This document shows positions 1-8,010 of a DNA stretch of 64,000 nucleotides, in pieces. Every line of letters begins with the position of its first letter. Within the stretch, counting starts at the first letter, position 1. The notes under the pieces are model-generated. The model was given only the letters and a program-made list of their open reading frames with translations, had not been told where the DNA came from and did not search any database. The position numbers were made by a program, and so were the translations under genes. This stretch comes from G020353115 sp964640125. GTDB taxonomy: Bacteria; Bacteroidota; Bacteroidia; Bacteroidales; VadinHA17. Location of the stretch: contig CAZXGG010000008.1 in the NCBI GenBank assembly GCA_964640125.1, positions 13,786-77,785 of the forward strand, written 5' to 3'.

Positions 1-168
1 GGGAGCAATAAGATCTTCGTGCATCCATGGCCTTCCTCTCTGGTATTCATACTGGAATTTACCCTCCCTTGGAAAGAGGTAGACAAGAAAAGTAACTGAG
101 CACAGGATGATTATAATCCTCAGGATGACTTTTTTATTTTCCCTGATAAACTGTAGTGCCTTTTTCAT
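1..168 (-). CDS. PgpH/YqfF-type 7TM-HD phosphohydrolase, N-terminal fragment
   Basis: The reading frame starts with ATG at 168 on the minus strand and runs off the window edge after 56 codons. The visible part has a Lys-rich start, one hydrophobic helix at about residues 14-31, and then a stretch (FPREGKFQYEY, then GRPW, HEDLIAP) that I recognise from the start of Bacteroidota membrane proteins with a 7TM receptor region and an intracellular HD hydrolase domain. In other bacteria members of this family (PgpH) hydrolyse cyclic di-AMP. The HD domain itself lies outside the window, so the call rests on the N-terminus only. Confidence 0.7.
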   Translation of the reverse strand, partial: MKKALQFIRENKKVILRIIIILCSVTFLVYLFPREGKFQYEYQRGRPWMHEDLIAP

Positions 169-831
169 TCGTTCAGGTATCTATAAATCACATACATGCA
201 ATTCCTCAGAATGGAATCGTCACAAAGGTAAAACATTATTTTGAAATGCAGAATCGCATTTCGTTGGTCGGTTACGAATCCCGTTTCGAAATTTGGGACA
301 ATGGAATCACTCAGGAATGCTAATCACCTTCGGGATAAAATCATCCTGGTACTTTGGTTCGTTTCTTTTGATCGTTCAACCCCGAAGGGCTCATGAACAC
401 CTTTAAAAATAAACAATTAAGTGAGTAAAAGAGATGAACTCGGATTTCCTCGAAGGGGTCCCTATGAAATAATCCCATGGTATTGGATATTCGTCATGGT
501 ACGTTGCTATTTCACAGGGCCTGTAGCAAATCGATCCATTTGGGATTCTCTCATTAATAAGGGTTCCTGCATTCCGCCGGATGAAACGTATGGTTTTTCA
601 AACAACCAAGCAGTTCCGGCAATTTATGTTGCGTTACCTTTACCCCGGCTTAAAGGCCGGGGCTATTGACTTTTAACCACTCTGTGGTTAATATCCCCAA
701 TCGCCCGAAGGGCGAGTAACCGCCTTCTGCCGAAGGCCCGCCTGCCGGCAGGTATGACAATTGTATCGACCCTGTGAAATAGCGGCTACACCGCTCCTGC
801 TAAGCAGGATTTCACATGGTGAATAAATGCA
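169..831. other. 0.66-kb region without a convincing gene
   Basis: No frame here has a codon pattern or a recognisable protein. The only long open frame (421-669, plus strand) begins with GTG, ends inside a perfect hairpin and resembles no family. The left part (169-640) is unremarkable apart from a 14-base sequence at 506-519 that recurs inverted at 770-783. The right part (643-816) is a dense run of hairpins listed separately. It could be a decayed mobile or repeat element between two divergent genes. Confidence 0.6.
643..816. repeat. array of six consecutive hairpins ending in a three-way junction
   Basis: Six perfect inverted repeats follow one another: 643-649 with 656-662 (7-bp stem), 673-680 with 684-691 (8 bp, loop TCT), 701-706 with 710-715 (6 bp, loop GAA), 722-727 with 732-737 (6 bp), the 12-base palindrome CCTGCCGGCAGG at 741-752, and a compound structure at 773-816. 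In the last, TGTGAAAT (773-780) pairs with ATTTCACA (809-816) and encloses two hairpins, AGCGG/CCGCT (781-795) and CCTGC/GCAGG (796-808), with no unpaired base at the junction. No coding potential is seen. It resembles REP/BOX-type intergenic palindromes, but I cannot assign it to a named family. Confidence 0.75.
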
Positions 832-864
832 TTGCTCTCGCATGATAAAAAATTTATACCTTTG
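832..864 (+). promoter_or_regulatory. Bacteroidota-type promoter for the NlpC/P60 gene
   Basis: TTG at 832-834 and TACCTTTG at 857-864 are 22 bases apart, close to the Bacteroidota pattern of a TTG-type -33 element and a TAnnTTTG -7 element. The expected transcription start, near 870, falls just before the ATG at 886. This supports the ATG start over the upstream TTG at 832. Confidence 0.6.
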
Positions 865-885
865 AATACTTTTTTTTATTCCATA

Positions 886-1677
886 ATGAAATACGGAGCA
901 GTTCATTGTTCATTAACAGCCATTCGCAAGGCACCAAGCGAGAAAAGTGAAATGGTTAACCAGATGCTTTTTGGAGAGCATGTAACCATTCACAAGGTGC
1001 TCCGTCGCTGGATGTATGTTGAATCTGCGTATGACGGGTATTCCGGGTGGATAAACAGTCTCTCACTTATTCCACTTGCGAATGATCAGCTTATTCATTT
1101 TAATGATAAGAACTCAATCGTTCTTCCACGGTTGAGCAGGGCGGTTGTCCATGAGCAGCGGGAATTATATATTCATCTGGTTCCTGGTTCCCTGTTGCCA
1201 TCCTATGATGGGGGAAATGGAGAGTTCCGTCTTGGAGATCAGCGTTATAAGCTGGACAATCCGGTTGAGCAGGAGCTCATGAAGCTGGGCCGGACTCGTG
1301 TTGTAAACAGCGGTTTTGCATTTTTGAATTCGCCCTACCTGTGGGGTGGAAGGAGTCCTTTTGGCATTGACAGTCCGGGATTAATCCAGGTTGTAGGGAA
1401 GATTCACGGAGTCTGCCTTCCAAGGGAAGTGGATCAGCAGGTTACTTACGGATCAACCGTAAACTTTATTGACGAAGCAGAACCGGGTGATTTGGCCTTT
1501 TTTGACGATAAAGAGGGGAAAATTGCACATGCAGGGATTATAGTTGATAAGAGCAGTATCCTGCACGCATCTGGAAGTGTCCGAATCGATGCAGTCGATC
1601 ATCAGGGAATATTCAGGGAAGATACCGGTGAATATACGCACAGGCTCCGCGTAGTAAAAAATATCATAGATCCTTAA
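886..1677 (+). CDS. SH3-NlpC/P60 family protein lacking the catalytic cysteine
   Basis: Of 263 residues, about 1-70 resemble the bacterial SH3-like region that precedes C40 peptidases (GWINSLSL), and about 140-263 form an NlpC/P60 domain that normally cuts peptidoglycan stem peptides. The active-site block YLWGGRSPFGID is well conserved, but the next residues are Ser163-Pro164-Gly where the family has Cys-Ser-Gly, so the nucleophile is absent. The two other expected polar residues are present (His215 in AHAG, His227 in LHASG). There is no obvious signal peptide. The ATG at 886 is preferred because the promoter lies just upstream. It is either an inactive, binding-only homologue or carries a recent mutation or a sequencing error. 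Confidence 0.85.
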   Translation: MKYGAVHCSLTAIRKAPSEKSEMVNQMLFGEHVTIHKVLRRWMYVESAYDGYSGWINSLSLIPLANDQLIHFNDKNSIVLPRLSRAVVHEQRELYIHLVPGSLLPSYDGGNGEFRLGDQRYKLDNPVEQELMKLGRTRVVNSGFAFLNSPYLWGGRSPFGIDSPGLIQVVGKIHGVCLPREVDQQVTYGSTVNFIDEAEPGDLAFFDDKEGKIAHAGIIVDKSSILHASGSVRIDAVDHQGIFREDTGEYTHRLRVVKNIIDP

Positions 1678-1738
1678 AGATCTGCTGCAAAAAACAACCT
1701 TATTCTTTCAGCCAGAGGGCGTTGAATGGCCTTATCCG

Positions 1739-2224
1739 TTATTTGGAGAATAGCTCCTGGAAGAAGTACCAGGTCATTACACCGGAGGTGGCAAGTTTCA
1801 ATCCTATTCCCAGTGCAAATCCGACGAGTGAACCGAAACCGGCTTTCAGTGATTTATTAAAATTTTTACCTTTTAATGATTCAGCGATAATTGCCCCTAC
1901 CAACGGACCGATAATAATTCCAATGGGTGGCAAGACGAATATTCCAAGCAACAAACCTATTGTAGCACCCCAGATTCCTGCTTTGGACCCTCCAAATCTT
2001 TTTGTTCCCCAAAGGGGTACGATGTAATCCAGGATGGTTACTATGATTGCCACACATGCCATTAACACAAGGAATGCTACACCAAATTCAGCAAATCGTG
2101 TAAAATGCAGGACAAGCAATCCGATGTAACTCAGCGGAGGACCGGGAATGACAGGCAAGATGCAACCGATTAAACCGATCAGGATAAAAATGATGGATAA
2201 AATCAAAAGAAACCAGTCGAGCAT
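1739..2224 (-). CDS. DUF456 family membrane protein
   Basis: This is a 161-residue, very hydrophobic protein with about four or five membrane segments and Gly/Pro-rich turns. The motif GCILPVIPGPP near residue 20 and the central GGSKAGIWGATIG region are typical of DUF456. The function of the family is unknown. It lies last in a minus-strand run behind the PepSY-type membrane gene, with a 48-bp gap, and converges on the NlpC/P60 gene. Its length is normal for the family. Confidence 0.85.
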   Translation of the reverse strand: MLDWFLLILSIIFILIGLIGCILPVIPGPPLSYIGLLVLHFTRFAEFGVAFLVLMACVAIIVTILDYIVPLWGTKRFGGSKAGIWGATIGLLLGIFVLPPIGIIIGPLVGAIIAESLKGKNFNKSLKAGFGSLVGFALGIGLKLATSGVMTWYFFQELFSK

Positions 2225-2272
2225 GGAAGTTCAAGTAAAAAGTAAAAAGTAAAGTTAAAAATTATCTTGATC

Positions 2273-2830
2273 TTAAAGTAACAGGATTAAGGCCGCTACA
2301 GGGATGATAAGACCCAGAGCGGTCATCCACCATCCCCTGCCGGCAATCCCGTTTTTCCCACGGATTATCAGCAGACCGGTGATAGTAATAAGGATAAGAG
2401 CCACACAGAAGATATCAGAGAACCAGGTCCACCATCGAATCGGGTTATAATGCAGGAAATTGATCTGGTGAAAAAGCGGTCTTCTTCTGATCTTTTCGAT
2501 CAATCCGTTACCCGATTTCAGGTTTATATAAACCGATCCGCCTGCAATGAAGACCTTCAGCTGGTCGTCAGCAGGGAAATAGTGTTTTTTGTATGTTTCT
2601 TTCTCCCCAAGTTGTTCCAGAAGTTTAATGACTTCGGCTTCAGTCAATTCCTCTCTGGTGTAGGATTTATCAAGCTGGATTTCTTTTGTCTGGATGATGT
2701 AGTTTGGATTCCAATCCTTGATATGATTAAGGGCGATGCCTGACAAGGCATATATGATGGTCATTCCAGTAAAAAAATAACTCAGATCCCGGTGCAAAAC
2801 CCGGTTCCATTTTCTCCACCTGATCTTCAC
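2273..2830 (-). CDS. PepSY-associated transmembrane protein
   Basis: This 185-residue protein has a basic N-terminus (RWRKWNRVLHRDLSYF), a first membrane helix at about 19-36, a soluble PepSY-like middle with alternating charged segments (about 45-120), and two C-terminal membrane helices (about 135-155 and 165-184). His/Arg residues flank the first helix, as in the PepSY-associated TM family, members of which often sit beside iron or siderophore genes and are thought to take part in membrane reduction or assembly. Here it is downstream of feoB on the same strand, which fits an iron-related role, but the actual function is inferred only from family and context. Confidence 0.8.
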   Translation of the reverse strand: MKIRWRKWNRVLHRDLSYFFTGMTIIYALSGIALNHIKDWNPNYIIQTKEIQLDKSYTREELTEAEVIKLLEQLGEKETYKKHYFPADDQLKVFIAGGSVYINLKSGNGLIEKIRRRPLFHQINFLHYNPIRWWTWFSDIFCVALILITITGLLIIRGKNGIAGRGWWMTALGLIIPVAALILLL

Positions 2831-2903
2831 CTGTTGGCTCCTCTATATGATACAGCCCCAAAGCTTAAGTTGTTATTGGCAGCTCTGAGTACTAACCTGT
2901 TTT

Positions 2904-3458
2904 TTACTTTATTGTAAATTCAATGCATTCGATAGAGTAGAAAGCAATATGGTCTTTTCCGCTATCTTCCAGTTGTTTTCTATAGCTATTGATCTGTTGC
3001 ATATCGCCCACATGAAGTCCCTGATCGGCCATTTCGCCGTGTTCGGTTTGCGCGTGTCCTTCTTCCGAGGCATCATGCTTTGAGGACAATTCCTCTTCCC
3101 ATTTTGCGAGATAATTTTCATCGATTACCAGTTCCTGGAAAAGACCTGTTACCTGTAGTTCACTTCCTTCCAGTTCAACATCAAAAGTAGGAATGTTTTT
3201 TCCGACCGTTATTTTGATTCTCTCTTCACCTTCCGGATCAACCATAAACATTTTTTTCCCGGTTTCCCTGCAAACGTGATCGATAATTCCGGTAACCAAT
3301 ACGGATCTGTCAACATATTTCTCCCTGTTCTCCATCAGTTCTGACAGTGTAACTTCAAGGACCGGGTCTTTGTTTTCATCCTGACCTGTTTTATTGCCTG
3401 TATTGCAGGCAAACAGGATAGTCAGAGTAATAAATCCGAATGCAAATTTTTTATTCAT
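2904..3458 (-). CDS. small lipoprotein with an OB-fold-like domain
   Basis: The ATG at 3458 gives 184 residues beginning with a lipoprotein signal peptide ending in LFAC (lipid Cys at about residue 18). An in-frame extension upstream to 3518 would spoil the signal and is rejected. Residues about 35-110 (VTLSELMENREKYVDRSVLV, then TGIIDHVC and KITVG) look like the tRNA_anti/OB-type beta-barrel seen in other Bacteroidota lipoproteins. The C-terminal part is His/Glu-rich (HAQTEHGEMADQGLH), possibly metal binding. It lies between the PepSY-type gene and feoB on the same strand. The function is unknown. Confidence 0.75.
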   Translation of the reverse strand: MNKKFAFGFITLTILFACNTGNKTGQDENKDPVLEVTLSELMENREKYVDRSVLVTGIIDHVCRETGKKMFMVDPEGEERIKITVGKNIPTFDVELEGSELQVTGLFQELVIDENYLAKWEEELSSKHDASEEGHAQTEHGEMADQGLHVGDMQQINSYRKQLEDSGKDHIAFYSIECIEFTIK

Positions 3459-3630
3459 TTCGTCTGTAGGTTTTGGTTCGTAAATGGATTGAAACCGCAA
3501 AGATAAGATAATAATCAAATGGTAATGCTCGAATCCTGATATACAGCCCCTTTCGTATATGTTCTAAACCTTCTGTTTATCAGGCAGATAGTCATCGACA
3601 TGATAAATATCATACTGTAAGGGGACTAAT

Positions 3631-3783
3631 TTATTTCAATTGACAGGAGGTACAACCGGCAGAGCAGATCATCTGCATTTTCTCCTTTTTTGATTTTCGA
3701 AAGAGTTTGTATGCCTGGATCAGGGAATAGGATACTGCGGCAGTGACAATGAAGAGTGTAATGATATCCTGGATCATTTCCAT
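3631..3783 (-). CDS. FeoB-associated Cys-rich membrane protein
   Basis: This short 50-residue gene begins with ATG 7 bases after the feoB stop codon. It encodes one N-terminal membrane helix (about residues 5-23, IITLFIVTAAVSYSLI), a basic segment (KLFRKSKKEK) and a tail with three cysteines in a CSAGCTSC pattern. This layout matches the FeoB-associated Cys-rich membrane proteins (PF12669-like) that follow feoB in many Bacteroidota and Firmicutes and are assumed to help ferrous iron transfer. The position directly behind feoB strongly supports the call. Confidence 0.85.
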   Translation of the reverse strand: MEMIQDIITLFIVTAAVSYSLIQAYKLFRKSKKEKMQMICSAGCTSCQLK

Positions 3784-3789
3784 AACGTA

Positions 3790-6075
3790 TTAAACCAGCA
3801 GATTACCAACCTGGTAAACAATGAAAGCCAATAGCCATGCCAGGCCGGTAGTATAGGCTATGGTGAACAGGGCCCATTTCCAACTCCCGGTTTCATTTCG
3901 TATTGCGGCAATTACTGCAATACAGGGGAAATAGGTAAGAATAAAGATCATAAAAGCGAGGGCCACCACCGGGGTAAAGGTAGTTTCATCGTGATTTTTA
4001 TTTTGTTGAACGGATGAATTTCGCAAAACATTCATCAGTGATTCATGTTTGTCATCATTCTGGGAATTAGCCTGGTAGAGTATTCCCATGGTGCTTACCA
4101 CAATCTCCTTGGCAGCGATTCCGGACAGGAGGCTTACACCCATTTTCCAGTCGAATCCGATTGGTTTCAGGGCAGGTTCAATAAATTTACCAATTTGTCC
4201 AATGTATGAGTTTTCATGCCGTTCGGCTTCTTTTTTCAGAATGACTTGCTGTATTTGCATCTCCTTCTCCTCGTCCAGGGTCTTTTTTTCTGATTTATTT
4301 TCCGGTAAAAGAAGGGATGATCTTTCGGCAAACCGGTTATTGATTTCCGACAGTTCCTGTTCATAATTAACAGAATAATCCACATCTCTCGGGTAATAAC
4401 CCAGTGCCCAGACTATGACAGATGCAATGAGTATTATCCCGCCCATTTTTTTCAGGTATTGAGCCCCCTTTTGCCACATGTGTACAACTATTGTGCGAAA
4501 TGAGGGAGCGCGATAGGGAGGAAGTTCCATGACAAATGGGATCTCCTCGCTTCTGAAAATTGTTTTTTTAAATGTAATAGCCACCAGGGTTGCCAGAACA
4601 ATACCAATAAAATAGATAAGGAAGAGCATTAATCCCGGATGCCCTGGGAAAAAAGCCCCGATAAGCAGAATGTATACCGGTAATCGGGCACTGCATGACA
4701 TGAAGGGGTTGATCAGGATGGTAAGGATCCTGTTGTTGCGGTTCTCAATAGTACGGGTTGCCATGATTGCAGGGACATTGCAACCAAATCCCATTAAGAG
4801 AGGGATAAACGATTTTCCATGGAGGCCGATTTTATGCATGACTTTATCCATGATGAATGCTGCCCTTGACATGTACCCGGTATCTTCCATCAGGGATATG
4901 AAGAAGAAGAGGATCAGGATATTGGGAAGGAATATAATGACACTTCCTACCCCTTCAATAATCCCATGTATGATCAGGTTCTTAAATGACCCTTCCATCA
5001 TGGATGCTTCGAGCCATCCGGAAAGCAAATTGATTCCGGAATCCAGCCAGTCCATAGGATATTGCCCCAATTCAAAGGTTGAGAAGAACATGACAAACAT
5101 AAAAAAGAGAAAAATCGGGTATCCGAAAAGACGGTGTGTCATGAACGAATCAACTGCTTCGGTTTTGTCCATACGGGATACACCACCAACAAAGGTTTCT
5201 TTGAGTGCACCAGAGATAAATCCATACCGGGCACCCCTGATCAATGTATCGCTCTCTTCATTATACATCTGTTCAAGTCTGCTGATTTCCAATTGAGTAC
5301 ATGTATTTATTTTTTCATGGTTGCTCAATACGGAAAGGGTAAAATTGATGGATTCATCTTTTTCAAGAAGCCTGACAGCATAAAACCGGGAAGCTAACGT
5401 GATAAATCGTTCCTGATTCTGCCGGATCTCTTCTTCTATTTTCCGGATCGATAGTTCAACGGTTTTTCCATAGTTGATATGAACCCGTCTATATGGTTTT
5501 TTCTCTTCATAAACATCAATCACACTCTGAAACAACTCCTTAATACCATATCCTTTGGTGCTGATGGTAGGTATGATTGGAATTCCGATCATTTTCGCCA
5601 GCGAATGGTAATCGAATTTATCCCCTTTTTTAATCATTTTGTCATGCATGTTCAATGCAATGACCATTTTTACATCCATATCGATCAGCTGGGTGGTGAG
5701 GTAAAGATCTCTTTCCAGGTTTTCGCTGTTGAGAACATTGATTACCAGATCTGGCATTTCCCCTAAAATGTATTTTCTGACATTGAACTCTTCAGGTGTA
5801 TGGGCGGAAAGGGAATAGATACCAGGGAGTTCCACGATATTGAATTCATACCCATCCTGTTCAAAAATGACAGATCCAGATTCAAGGGGCACATCCACAT
5901 TGTTGGCGACCTGCTGATTGGTATGGGATGCGTGCTGTAAAAGAGTTGTTTTTCCTGACTGAGAGTTTCCAACAAGTGCTATTGTCAGTGATTTACTCTT
6001 CGCTTGTTCTGTTTCCTGCAAGTTTTTCCCTGGCATGGGAACTGCTTCATTATTTTGGGATTTTGAGCGATTCAT
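3790..6075 (-). CDS. feoB: ferrous iron transporter FeoB
   Basis: This 761-residue inner-membrane Fe(II) transporter has an N-terminal G domain (about 30-200), a helical linker and a C-terminal permease of about 10 helices with the conserved GFGCNVPA, SCSARLPVY and GIAAKEIVV motifs. There is no fused FeoA domain and no feoA next to it. The first 30 residues are an extra polar extension. G1 (GNSQSGKTT, 36-44) and G4 (NMHD, 142-145) are present, but the G2 loop has Pro63 where the Mg-coordinating Thr normally sits, and G3 reads ELPG (Glu82) in place of DLPG, so GTP binding or hydrolysis may be altered. It leads a minus-strand group with the Cys-rich partner. Confidence 0.95.
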   Translation of the reverse strand: MNRSKSQNNEAVPMPGKNLQETEQAKSKSLTIALVGNSQSGKTTLLQHASHTNQQVANNVDVPLESGSVIFEQDGYEFNIVELPGIYSLSAHTPEEFNVRKYILGEMPDLVINVLNSENLERDLYLTTQLIDMDVKMVIALNMHDKMIKKGDKFDYHSLAKMIGIPIIPTISTKGYGIKELFQSVIDVYEEKKPYRRVHINYGKTVELSIRKIEEEIRQNQERFITLASRFYAVRLLEKDESINFTLSVLSNHEKINTCTQLEISRLEQMYNEESDTLIRGARYGFISGALKETFVGGVSRMDKTEAVDSFMTHRLFGYPIFLFFMFVMFFSTFELGQYPMDWLDSGINLLSGWLEASMMEGSFKNLIIHGIIEGVGSVIIFLPNILILFFFISLMEDTGYMSRAAFIMDKVMHKIGLHGKSFIPLLMGFGCNVPAIMATRTIENRNNRILTILINPFMSCSARLPVYILLIGAFFPGHPGLMLFLIYFIGIVLATLVAITFKKTIFRSEEIPFVMELPPYRAPSFRTIVVHMWQKGAQYLKKMGGIILIASVIVWALGYYPRDVDYSVNYEQELSEINNRFAERSSLLLPENKSEKKTLDEEKEMQIQQVILKKEAERHENSYIGQIGKFIEPALKPIGFDWKMGVSLLSGIAAKEIVVSTMGILYQANSQNDDKHESLMNVLRNSSVQQNKNHDETTFTPVVALAFMIFILTYFPCIAVIAAIRNETGSWKWALFTIAYTTGLAWLLAFIVYQVGNLLV

Positions 6076-6258
6076 TGAATGATTTTTACGATTCCCTACC
6101 TCTCCGATAACGGGCAGTAAACCTACAAATCATTCCTTTTCCCGACAATACCATTATGTGGGTATTTATTCAATGGATCACGTTCCGCCAGGTACAGCGG
6201 AATTCAACGATTCAGCTTTTAAGTGAAAGGGTGTTATCAGAAGCCTGTACGTACTGGA

Positions 6259-6705
6259 TTAGCTTTTATCTTCCAGGTCTTCAAAATCAACATCGGTATA
6301 GGTCTCAGCCAATTCTTCATCAACTTTGGCTTCAACCTTTGTTTCATCCCCTTTCTCCTGGGGGGTAATTTCCTCCTTCTCGATGATCTCTGGCCTGTTT
6401 TCCTGTATGTATTCAATTACTTCTGCCAGGCCATCAGAGAATTTATCAAAATCTTCCTTGTACAGGAAGATCTTATGTTTCTCATAGTAGAATCGGCCAT
6501 CACGGTTAAATCTTTTCTTGCTCTCCGTAATGGTCAGGTAGTAATCATTTCGTCTGGTTGCTTTGACATCAAAAAAATAGGTTCTTTTTCCTGCACGAAC
6601 AACTTTCGAAAAAATTTCTTCCCTATCATTATTGTTGGGGGCATCATTCTTGTCTTTCTCCTCTTTTTTCTCCAGTTCTTCTTTTTTTTCAAATCCTTCT
6701 TCCAT
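6259..6705 (-). CDS. PUR-alpha-like DNA/RNA-binding protein (DUF3276)
   Basis: This 148-residue protein carries the highly conserved Bacteroidota PUR domain (about residues 28-105; EEIFSKVVRAGKRTYFFDVK, then NDYYLTITESKKRF and EKHKIFLYKEDF). The family binds single-stranded nucleic acid in vitro and its cellular role is not established. A Lys/Glu-rich stretch precedes the domain and an acidic tail follows it. The start at 6705 is chosen because a TACATTTG promoter element lies at 6739-6746, so the upstream in-frame TTG at 6741 could not be in the transcript. It is monocistronic and divergent from nusB. Confidence 0.9.
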   Translation of the reverse strand: MEEGFEKKEELEKKEEKDKNDAPNNNDREEIFSKVVRAGKRTYFFDVKATRRNDYYLTITESKKRFNRDGRFYYEKHKIFLYKEDFDKFSDGLAEVIEYIQENRPEIIEKEEITPQEKGDETKVEAKVDEELAETYTDVDFEDLEDKS

Positions 6706-6738
6706 CTTTCTATGTTTTGTTAGGGATGATTTTACGTT

Positions 6739-6746
6739 CAAATGTA
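6739..6746 (-). promoter_or_regulatory. -7 element for the PUR-domain gene
   Basis: Read on the minus strand this is TACATTTG, an exact match to the Bacteroidota TAnnTTTG -7 element, about 35 bases before the chosen ATG. No clear TTTG is found at the -33 spacing, so only half of the promoter is well supported. Confidence 0.5.
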
Positions 6747-6830
6747 TAAAATAATTTTAAAACGCACATAGATATAGTAAATTAATAGCTAATGGATGCC
6801 GATGAAACCTGAGATTGTTGAAGTGAGCGC

Positions 6831-6861
6831 TTTGATCGGGTGGAAAAATAGCTTACATTTG
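6831..6861 (+). promoter_or_regulatory. Bacteroidota-type promoter of the nusB operon
   Basis: TTTG (6831-6834), a 19-base spacer, then TACATTTG (6854-6861) fit the consensus TTTG-N19-TAnnTTTG completely. The implied start near 6868 leaves a leader of about 125 bases before the nusB ATG. The leader holds a CCGCC...GGTGG...GCGG palindromic stretch (6891-6910) and a GCCCC/GGGGT hairpin, so it is GC-rich compared with its surroundings. Confidence 0.75.
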
Positions 6862-6992
6862 TGCAAAAGAGGTTATTACCGGTTCTTTATCCGCCAAAGG
6901 GTGGATGCGGGTCAAATTTCTTGCCCCCTGGTTGGGGTGACAACAAGTTCCATTTGATACCCCATCTGCTTCCGGCGGGATTGTTCATTATC

Positions 6993-7964
6993 ATGCTTAG
7001 CAGGAGAATACTACGCATAAAAATTTTACAGTCGCTTTATGCATATTATAAGGCAGGGGAAGAGTCATTAACCAATGCTGAAAAACAACTTTTTTTCAGT
7101 ATCCGGAAGACTTATGATCTTTATCATTACCTGCTTTTATTGATCGTAGAGATCGTCCGTTTTCTTGAATCACACATAGAACTTGCCAGGAATAAGCAGA
7201 TACCTACTTTTGATGATCTTCATCCGAATACACGCTTCGTTGATAACAGGCTTGTCAAGCAGATCAGTGATAATAATCATTTAAAATCCTATCTTAAGGA
7301 GACCAAACTCAGCTGGGTTAACTACCCTGGATTGATCAGGGGGCTTAGCAAAAAGATCGATGAATCGGAGGATTACGTTGCGTACATGTCACAGGAAAAT
7401 GCTGATTATGAAGACGATAAGAAAGTTATCTCAAAGATATTCTCGACGATGATCATTTTTTCCGAGGAGTTGTATCAAAACCTTGAGGAGCAGAGTATTT
7501 TTTGGAACGATGATGTTGAATTTGCGGTAAGCATGATCATTAAAACGGTAAAAAAGTTTACTGAAGATTCAGGACCTGATACTCCGTTGATGCCCATGTT
7601 TCGAAATGACGACGATAAACAGTTTGTAAAAAGGTTATTTCGAAGGGCTATTGCAAACGGGGATGACTATATTGCCCTGATAGGGAAATATACAAAAAAC
7701 TGGGAGATCGAACGAATCGCATTTATGGATATCCTGATTATGCAACTCTGTATTGCTGAGATCGTTGAGTTCGAAGACATCCCGACTAAAGTCAGCTTCA
7801 ACGAATACATTGAAATTTCAAAATATTACAGTACATCCAAAAGCAGTTATTTTATCAATGGAATTCTTGATAAGATCATACATGAACTGAAGACGGAGCA
7901 GATCATCGTTAAAAAAGGCAGAGGATTAGTTGGAGAGGAGAATGAAAACAAGGATCCGGTTTGA
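6993..7964 (+). CDS. nusB: transcription antitermination factor NusB
   Basis: This 323-residue protein begins with SRRILRIKILQSLYAYY, the RNA-binding start of NusB, and ends with the conserved C-terminal half (about 215-310: ERIAFMDILIMQLCIAE, KVSFNEYIEISKYYS, FINGILDKI). NusB joins NusE/S10 on boxA RNA during rRNA transcription. The Bacteroidota form is about twice the length of the E. coli protein because of a long helical insert, as here. The start at 6993 is chosen because the upstream frame runs into the promoter. It opens the conserved order nusB, DUF1573, yajC, ybbR, coaE. Confidence 0.92.
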   Translation: MLSRRILRIKILQSLYAYYKAGEESLTNAEKQLFFSIRKTYDLYHYLLLLIVEIVRFLESHIELARNKQIPTFDDLHPNTRFVDNRLVKQISDNNHLKSYLKETKLSWVNYPGLIRGLSKKIDESEDYVAYMSQENADYEDDKKVISKIFSTMIIFSEELYQNLEEQSIFWNDDVEFAVSMIIKTVKKFTEDSGPDTPLMPMFRNDDDKQFVKRLFRRAIANGDDYIALIGKYTKNWEIERIAFMDILIMQLCIAEIVEFEDIPTKVSFNEYIEISKYYSTSKSSYFINGILDKIIHELKTEQIIVKKGRGLVGEENENKDPV

Positions 7965-8010
7965 TCAAATGGTAAAATTGTTCTTAATTTGCATGAAAAT
8001 TATTCGGGCT

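Noticed and set aside
421..669. 82-codon open frame on the plus strand
   Set aside because: It begins with GTG, ends inside a perfect hairpin (643-662), and shows no family or codon pattern like the neighbouring genes.
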